Shown piece by piece: positions 1 through 4,067 of a DNA stretch of 6,071 nt. The translations under genes and the position numbers were made by a program. Origin of the DNA: Bacteroidota bacterium (GTDB taxonomy: Bacteria > Bacteroidota > Ignavibacteria > UBA10030 > UBA8401); contig JANXZD010000346.1 of assembly GCA_025355705.1 (NCBI GenBank), positions 1-6,071 of the forward strand, read 5' to 3'. The notes below the pieces were generated by a model. It did not search any database and was not told the origin of the DNA. It worked only from the letters and a program-made list of their open reading frames with translations. Positions within the stretch are counted from its first letter, which is position 1, and each line of letters begins with the position of its first letter.

Positions 1-4
1 ATAC

Positions 5-403
5 TTATGCTACCGGGGGAACATACATACGAATAATTCTCCAACGATTGCGATCGTAGCTGAATACCGCTTTAATCGTGACTGTTTTTCCTGAGAATGT
101 TCCGGTTGATGTTACTTGTGATTGTGATGATGGTAAACCTGTTTGCGAGGCTGAATAGACAACTGTTCCGCTCATTACTGATGCATTTTGATTTGTATAT
201 GCATAGGTCGATGATGAGTATGTTCCGCCCATTTTCGTCATTGCCAACGAAATTCCGGTTCGTGCGATCTGCTCTGCCTGAATGGAGTTTGCAACAGATT
301 CTGAGATAGAACTATTGTTTCTATCGGCTGCCGTAAAACCAACCGTATACATACCCAGTATCAGATACACTCCGGAAAGCATTACTATTTTTGATGTGCC
401 CAT
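5..403 (-). CDS. Hypothetical membrane-anchored, pilin-like small protein (132 aa)
   Basis: I do not recognise this as a named family. The protein has one hydrophobic segment at the N-terminus (about residues 6-24), then a polar region. A stretch at about 43-58 (AEQIARTGISLAMTKM) resembles the 'AE-xxAR-G-xxAL-KL' helix found after the membrane segment in PilX-like and pseudopilin-like proteins. Residues 60-105 are rich in Ser, Thr, Gln and Gly, as in secreted beta-rich domains. The C-terminus (about 106-129) looks like a final beta hairpin with a basic DRNRWRIIR patch. No classical prepilin peptidase site (Gly followed by a hydrophobic residue and Glu at +5) is visible, so the pilin link is only a structural resemblance. 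The ATG at 401-403 is preceded by GAGG (409-412 on the opposite strand) at 5-nt spacing, which supports the start. The stop (TAA, 5-7) lies inside the window, so the gene is complete. It diverges from the efflux operon with about 500 bp between them, so no functional link is implied. Confidence 0.75.
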   Translation of the reverse strand: MGTSKIVMLSGVYLILGMYTVGFTAADRNNSSISESVANSIQAEQIARTGISLAMTKMGGTYSSSTYAYTNQNASVMSGTVVYSASQTGLPSSQSQVTSTGTFSGKTVTIKAVFSYDRNRWRIIRMYVPPVA

Positions 404-443
404 ATGAACCTCGTTGCTGTCTGTTCTGTCCTTATTTCTACTA

Positions 444-474
444 CAAAGGTAGCTTCCGGCTCTTTACAATGCAA
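444..474 (-). promoter_or_regulatory. Candidate promoter of the pilin-like gene
   Basis: Read on the minus strand, TACCTTTG (451-444) matches the Bacteroidota -7 consensus TAnnTTTG exactly. A TTG (474-472) lies 20 nt upstream, about where the -33 element of that promoter type would be. The same segment also reads as a weaker sigma70-like pair, TTGCAT-N17-TACCTT. Transcription would start about 35 nt before the ATG. Such short motifs arise by chance in AT-rich DNA, so confidence is modest. Confidence 0.35.
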
Positions 475-506
475 GAAAACAATCGTTAGATTACTTTAAG
501 AACAGT

Positions 507-522
507 CTTAGCCTTCGCTAAG
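507..522. other. Small perfect hairpin of unknown role
   Basis: CTTAGC (507-512) and GCTAAG (517-522) are exact reverse complements around a 4-nt loop (CTTC). A competing weaker hairpin, TAAGA-ACAG-TCTTA (497-510), overlaps its left arm. The plus strand continues as TTTATTATT, which is only loosely U-rich. No plus-strand gene ends here and the minus gene starts downstream of it, so a terminator role is not supported. It could be a protein-binding dyad or chance. Confidence 0.25.
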
Positions 523-600
523 TTTATTATTAGATTCTTCTAATGAAGGTTTTTCGGGCTCCCTCTATTAATTTGGGGGGAAATAATTATGACGAATATT

Positions 601-623
601 CTTTACCGATGCACTTTACCGAT
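601..623. repeat. 10-bp direct repeat CTTTACCGAT, 13-bp period
   Basis: CTTTACCGAT occurs at 601-610 and again at 614-623, with GCA between. It lies in the middle of the intergenic region, over 110 bp upstream of the operon promoter. It may be a binding site for a direct-repeat-binding regulator, or a small tandem duplication. I cannot assign a function. Confidence 0.4.
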
Positions 624-737
624 TTCCAGCCTCAATTCACCGAAATAATAGTACCTCCCATTATTTTTCAGAGTAAATTATCCCACAGTTCTTTGAAAAG
701 ACTTTTTTATCCTCTTTATTAATTTTCCTTCATCACA

Positions 738-766
738 TTGAAATAACAATGAAACTTAATTATATT
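738..766 (+). promoter_or_regulatory. Sigma70-like promoter of the efflux operon
   Basis: TTGAAA (738-743) and TATATT (761-766) are separated by 17 nt, close to the housekeeping consensus (TTGACA-N17-TATAAT) with one mismatch in each hexamer. Transcription would begin near 773, inside the first dyad (767-794), so a repressor bound there would block initiation directly. The leader to the regulator start would be about 140 nt. A weaker alternative pair, TTGAAA-N18-TATTAA, lies upstream at 693-722. Confidence 0.55.
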
Positions 767-794
767 GGAAACCGTAGAAACCAAATTGGTTTCC
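767..794. promoter_or_regulatory. Candidate TetR operator 1 (overlaps transcription start)
   Basis: GGAAACC (767-773) and GGTTTCC (788-794) are perfect inverted half-sites with 14 nt between them, 28 bp in all. Nested inside is a second perfect palindrome, GAAACCAA-A-TTGGTTTC (777-793), that shares the right half-site. TetR-family dimers usually bind palindromes of this size next to their own gene. The site begins directly after the predicted -10 hexamer. That the downstream TetR protein binds here is inference from position and symmetry. Confidence 0.55.
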
Positions 795-824
795 TACAAT
801 ATAGTTGAGGTTGATACGTCAAAC

Positions 825-847
825 AATGCAGGAAATCTGCATTTTTT
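825..847 (+). terminator. Terminator-like hairpin in the operon leader (possible attenuator)
   Basis: AATGCAG (825-831) pairs with CTGCATT (837-843) around a 5-nt loop (GAAAT). The last stem base runs into a T6 tract (842-847). This has the form of an intrinsic terminator, but the stem is short with only three G-C pairs, so termination would be weak. It lies between the predicted promoter and the regulator gene, where it would act as partial attenuation. It could also be chance. Confidence 0.25.
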
Positions 848-858
848 AATGGAACAAA

Positions 859-886
859 GGAAACTTAAAAAACGTTATAGGTTTCC
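859..886. promoter_or_regulatory. Candidate TetR operator 2 (leader, near ribosome binding site)
   Basis: GGAAACT (859-865) and GGTTTCC (880-886) repeat the architecture of operator 1: the same 7-14-7 layout with one mismatch in the left half. The right half extends to GGTTTCCAA (880-888), the exact reverse complement of TTGGAAACC at 765-773 in operator 1. The centres of the two sites are 92 bp apart. The site ends 14 bp before the AAGGAG of the regulator. It could support cooperative binding, looping or a roadblock to RNA polymerase. Confidence 0.5.
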
Positions 887-900
887 AAATGGCAACATAA

Positions 901-906
901 AAGGAG
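901..906 (+). promoter_or_regulatory. Ribosome binding site fixing the TTG start of the regulator
   Basis: AAGGAG lies 6 nt before the TTG at 913-915. An in-frame TAA at 907-909 rules out any earlier start. The first in-frame ATG (residue 28) would remove half the DNA-binding domain. The strong Shine-Dalgarno sequence therefore identifies TTG as the real start. Confidence 0.8.
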
Positions 907-912
907 TAAAAA

Positions 913-1551
913 TTGTCCGATTTAGAATTGAAGGAAAGAATTATTACGGCTGCCCGTGAATATTTTTTCTCAAACGGCTTTAGTAAGGTAACCATGGAAG
1001 AGTTTGCTCAAAGTATGGGGATGAGTAAAAAAACGATCTATAAATTTTTCCCAAGCAAAGATGATATTGTTAAAGCAATCACGCGAGAACAATTGGTAAC
1101 CATCAACAATCGTTGTGAATCCTTTAGGAACAATTCATCAATGGAATTTATCGACCGGATAAAATCAACGATCAGTTATTTGACCACTGAAATGCAAAAA
1201 ATGAAACCGCAATTCTATATAGATGTTCAACGGAACATGCCGGAGTTGTGGAAAGAAGTCGACAACTTTCGCCATGAAAAAGTAACGAACGATTTCGCTT
1301 TGATGGTACAGCAAGGAGTCGATCTCGGCGTTTTTCGCAGCGACGTGAACGTTCAGGTGTTTGTGTTGATGTACTCAAGTGCAATGCAAAGTATTGTCAA
1401 TCCGGAAGCTCTTGCTCACCTTCCGCTCAACTTAAGTCAAGCTTATCAAGTTGCGATCACGGTCTTTTTCGAAGGGATGATGACTGATGACGGCAGATCA
1501 AAATATAGAAATAAATTAAATGAACCTATGAAAGAAGAGGTAACAGCGTAA
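913..1551 (+). CDS. TetR/AcrR-family transcriptional regulator (212 aa)
   Basis: A cytoplasmic DNA-binding repressor, probably of its own operon. The N-terminal TetR domain is clear. Helix 1 is about residues 5-21 (KERIITAAREYFFSNG), and the helix-turn-helix is about 27-46 (TMEEFAQSMGMSKKTIYKFF), followed by the typical SKDDIV at 48-53. The rest (about 60-200) is the helical ligand-binding and dimerisation domain. It is divergent, as usual for the family, so the inducer cannot be predicted. Length is normal for the family (about 190-220). Translation starts at TTG with a strong AAGGAG upstream. A weak start codon is a common way to keep repressor levels low. The stop codon overlaps the start of the TolC-type gene by one base (TAATG), so the two are probably translationally coupled and co-transcribed. 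Two matching dyads upstream (767-794 and 859-886) suggest autorepression. The family call is firm; the target and ligand are inferred. Confidence 0.93.
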   Translation: MSDLELKERIITAAREYFFSNGFSKVTMEEFAQSMGMSKKTIYKFFPSKDDIVKAITREQLVTINNRCESFRNNSSMEFIDRIKSTISYLTTEMQKMKPQFYIDVQRNMPELWKEVDNFRHEKVTNDFALMVQQGVDLGVFRSDVNVQVFVLMYSSAMQSIVNPEALAHLPLNLSQAYQVAITVFFEGMMTDDGRSKYRNKLNEPMKEEVTA

Positions 1552-2900
1552 TGAATAAAAAAATGATCATCACCGTATTAATGATCGGTTCAATGATGTT
1601 CGCACAACAAAAACTTTCATTGACAATAGATCAAGCAGTTCAAACAGGATTAGAGAACAGCAAAGCATTGAAATCATCACAATTCAAAGTGGTTGCTGCT
1701 GAAGCGAAAACAACTGAAGCCGGCGCAGCGGGTTTACCGTCATTGAAATTAAATGCAGCGTATACCAAGTTAAGTAAAGTCGATCCGTTCACCTTGAACT
1801 TTCCCGCATTCGGCACGGTGCAGGCGGATAATAAGACCGTGCTTTTCAATACTGTTGCGGCACAACTCGGTGACAATATTACGAACAATTACACGCTGCG
1901 AGCCACAGTGCAGCAGCCGTTATTTACCGGCGGAAAAATATCGTCTGCAGGAGACATCGCAGAATATTCATACGAAGCGTCAAAAGAAGATTTCAAAAAA
2001 GATAAATCCGATCTTATCTACAACATCAAGAGTGCATATTGGAATTTATTTCGCGCCAATGAATTCAAAAAAATGGTCGATGAAAATGTCGGGCAGATCA
2101 AGTCCCATGTAACGGACGCCGAGAATTTAATGAAACAAGGATTGTTAACAAACAACGATCTGCTGAAAGTACAAGTGCAACTTTCGGATGCTCTTGTCCG
2201 TCAGATCGATGCCAAGAATAATGTGACGCTATCAATGATCGCTTTGAACAATACCCTTGGACTTTCGTTGACCACCGAGATCCAGATTCTCTCACAATTG
2301 CAAACAGGCAACGCAAATTCTATTGATATTAATACACTTGTAAAGAAAGCAGTTGAGAACCGTCCGGAAATCTTAGGGATGAATGCCCGCCTAAAAATGA
2401 GCGAGTCAAATCTTACAATCGCCCGTTCAGGATGGTATCCACAGATTTTTTTGGTTGGAAACTATAATTATTTGAATCCGAACCAACGCATATTTCCTAC
2501 AAAAGATCAATTCAAAGGCACGTGGGATGTAAGCGTTTCTCTTAGTTACGATCTATGGAACTGGAACACTTCCGGAAGTCAATCAACACAAGCAGAAGCT
2601 CAACTATCGCAGACAGAACAGGCGTTATCACAAATGAAGGATGGTGTTTTATTGGAAGTTACCCAAAGCTATTTAACGGTGAACCAAACCAATGAACGTG
2701 CAGCCGTAGCACGTAAAGGAGTAGAGCAAGCTGAAGAAAACTATCGGGTGACCAACGAGCGGTACAAAAAGGGGTTAAATGTCAATTCAGATCTTTTAGA
2801 TGCTGAAGTGGCGTTACTTCAGGCAAAATTAAATTATACCCAATCTTTGATAGATTTTGAATTATCCAATGCGCGTTTATCACGCTCAATTGGTGAATAA
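1551..2900 (+). CDS. TolC-family outer-membrane efflux channel (449 aa)
   Basis: Outer-membrane exit duct of a tripartite pump; trimers form a beta-barrel with a long periplasmic alpha-helical tunnel. A signal peptide is visible: Lys at 3-4, a hydrophobic core, and a likely cut after FA at 17-18, giving a mature start of QQKLSL. The body is the usual pair of outer-membrane efflux repeats, with matching elements in each half. The strand after 'GxPxL' (GLPSLKLNAAYT, 61-72) pairs with GWYPQIFLVGNYNY (294-307). QQPLFTGGKI (121-130) pairs with SYDLWNWNTSGSQ (332-344). The helical motif KQGLLTNNDLLKVQVQL (195-211) pairs with KKGLNVNSDLLDAEVAL (406-422). Length fits the family (about 420-480). GAGG (1537-1540) lies 10 nt before the ATG, inside the end of the regulator gene, and the ATG overlaps the regulator stop. 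The adaptor gene follows after 38 nt. No lipobox is seen, unlike OprM-type members. Family assignment is firm; substrate is unknown. Confidence 0.95.
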   Translation: MNKKMIITVLMIGSMMFAQQKLSLTIDQAVQTGLENSKALKSSQFKVVAAEAKTTEAGAAGLPSLKLNAAYTKLSKVDPFTLNFPAFGTVQADNKTVLFNTVAAQLGDNITNNYTLRATVQQPLFTGGKISSAGDIAEYSYEASKEDFKKDKSDLIYNIKSAYWNLFRANEFKKMVDENVGQIKSHVTDAENLMKQGLLTNNDLLKVQVQLSDALVRQIDAKNNVTLSMIALNNTLGLSLTTEIQILSQLQTGNANSIDINTLVKKAVENRPEILGMNARLKMSESNLTIARSGWYPQIFLVGNYNYLNPNQRIFPTKDQFKGTWDVSVSLSYDLWNWNTSGSQSTQAEAQLSQTEQALSQMKDGVLLEVTQSYLTVNQTNERAAVARKGVEQAEENYRVTNERYKKGLNVNSDLLDAEVALLQAKLNYTQSLIDFELSNARLSRSIGE

Positions 2901-2938
2901 ATTTTCTGAACATTAATAATACCATAAGGACAATATAA

Positions 2939-4003
2939 ATGAACAAATACAGATTAATTTCCATTAGTGTAGTGGTACTCGGGGTTTCTCTTGGTTTCAT
3001 GATAAACAGTCAGGAAAAAAATGAACCTCAAGCGTCAACCGGTGCCGGAATGACAACAGCACATTCCGTTTCTGTTGTTACTGCGACTAAACAAAGTATT
3101 TCTGATAATTTTTCTTTAATGGGAACGATTGCCGCTAACAACGATGTCGTTGTAATGTCTGAAACACAAGGGCGGGTTGTAAAAGTAAATGCTCAAGTAG
3201 GCGATTTTAAGACAGCTGGCTCTGTGCTTGTAGAAGTTGATGATGAGTTGAAAGAAGCAAACTATAAAGCTTCAAAATTGAACTATGAAAAAGCAAAGAA
3301 TGATCTTGATCGTTTCGAATCCCTTTACAAAGATAAATCTATTTCGGAATCACAAATAGAGCAGGCACGGTGGAGTTTTCAAAATGCGGAATCACAATAC
3401 ATTGTTGCTCGTCGTCAATATAGAGACACAAAGATCACTACTCCGATTTCAGGAATTGTCACAGCGCGTCCGGTTGATATCGGTTCGATGCTGCAAGGAT
3501 CGCCGCAACCAAGTGTAGTTGCAAACATTGTCGATATTTCAAAATTAAAAGTGAAGATCAGTGTTGCGGAAAAAGATGTGTTCAAATTGAAGATCGGTGA
3601 TAACGTGGAAGTAGCAACCGATGTTTATCCCAGCGCAACATTCGAAGGCAAAGTGATTACGATTGCAGCCAAAGGCGATGAATCACATACTTATCCTGTT
3701 GAAGTAAGCATTGACAACAGTAAGACATTTCCTTTGAAAGCAGGTATGTTTGGTCGTGTGAATTTTACGTTGAAAAATAAGGCAGAGTATGTCGTCGTTC
3801 CCCGCGAAGCGCTTCTCGGAAGCTTGAAGAATGCAAAAGTATATGTTGTTCAAGGCGATGTCGCAAAGCTTCGCTCAATTGTTATTAGAAAAGAAGTTGG
3901 TACAAACATTGAAATATTAAATGGATTGAATGAAGGTGAATTAGTTGTTGTTAATGGACAAAATAATTTAAAAGATAATGCAACAGTTGTTATACGAAAA
4001 TAA
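2939..4003 (+). CDS. RND efflux periplasmic adaptor (HlyD/AcrA-type membrane fusion protein, 354 aa)
   Basis: Links the inner-membrane permease to the TolC-type channel in the periplasm. The N-terminus has a hydrophobic segment (about residues 5-22) and no Cys, so it is anchored or cleaved as a plain signal rather than as a lipoprotein like AcrA. Domains in order: first half of the lipoyl fold (about 68-101, with ETQGRVVKVNAQVGD and LVEVDD); an alpha-helical hairpin (about 102-162), short and with a charged heptad-like pattern; second lipoyl half (about 163-185, TKITTPISGIVTARPVDIG); beta-barrel (about 203-278, ending LKAGMFGRVNF); and membrane-proximal domain (about 284-354, with VVVPREALLG and LNEGELVVVNGQ). 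Length suits the family. AAGGA (2926-2930) lies 8 nt before the ATG. The gene sits between its expected partners, 38 nt after the channel and 64 nt before the permease. Heavy-metal-type adaptors share this fold, but I see no His- or Met-rich metal site. Confidence 0.94.
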   Translation: MNKYRLISISVVVLGVSLGFMINSQEKNEPQASTGAGMTTAHSVSVVTATKQSISDNFSLMGTIAANNDVVVMSETQGRVVKVNAQVGDFKTAGSVLVEVDDELKEANYKASKLNYEKAKNDLDRFESLYKDKSISESQIEQARWSFQNAESQYIVARRQYRDTKITTPISGIVTARPVDIGSMLQGSPQPSVVANIVDISKLKVKISVAEKDVFKLKIGDNVEVATDVYPSATFEGKVITIAAKGDESHTYPVEVSIDNSKTFPLKAGMFGRVNFTLKNKAEYVVVPREALLGSLKNAKVYVVQGDVAKLRSIVIRKEVGTNIEILNGLNEGELVVVNGQNNLKDNATVVIRK

Positions 4004-4014
4004 ATAATTATGGA

Positions 4015-4044
4015 TGTATCACTTCCTTTTGAATGTGTGATACA
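4015..4044 (+). other. Intercistronic hairpin between adaptor and permease genes
   Basis: TGTATCAC (4015-4022) and GTGATACA (4037-4044) are perfect 8-bp inverted arms with a 14-nt loop. The loop could pair further (TTC 4023-4025 with GAA 4031-4033). No U-run follows, and the permease ribosome binding site AAGGA (4056-4060) begins 12 nt later, so this does not look like a terminator. A role in mRNA stability, or in setting different expression of adaptor and permease, is possible but unproven. Confidence 0.45.
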
Positions 4045-4067
4045 GTAAATCAAATAAGGAATTTGCA

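Larger units (their letters stand above)
404..912. other. Divergent intergenic control region (about 0.5 kb)
   Basis: This stretch separates the minus-strand pilin-like gene from the plus-strand efflux operon and holds no convincing gene. Its left part has a candidate minus-strand promoter (444-474) and a small perfect hairpin (507-522). Its middle (about 545-735) is AT-rich, with a G6 run (575-580) and a 10-bp direct repeat (601-623). Its right part has the operon promoter, two matching dyads and a terminator-like hairpin. The only open frame of any length here starts at a TTG at 765, runs through both dyads and overlaps the regulator start. I take it as chance. Confidence 0.7.

Noticed and set aside
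529..544. Inverted repeat ATTAGA-TTCT-TCTAAT
   Set aside because: Only 6 bp, nearly all A/T pairs, in AT-rich DNA; no T-run or gene end to support a terminator.
589..648. 19-codon open frame after a G6 run (ATG at 589)
   Set aside because: Very short, and the G-run is too far and not Shine-Dalgarno-like. It includes the 10-bp direct repeat, so chance is likely.
693..722. Second sigma70-like pair TTGAAA-N18-TATTAA
   Set aside because: Weaker -10 and less ideal spacing than 738-766; not linked to the dyads. Kept only as an alternative.
765..959. 64-codon plus-strand open frame starting at TTG 765
   Set aside because: It runs through both candidate operators and the leader hairpin, overlaps the regulator start out of frame, lacks a ribosome binding site and shows no recognisable domain.
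2982..3000. GGTTTC repeated in the first codons of the adaptor gene, resembling operator half-sites
   Set aside because: Both copies are in the same orientation inside coding sequence of the signal segment, with no inverted partner.
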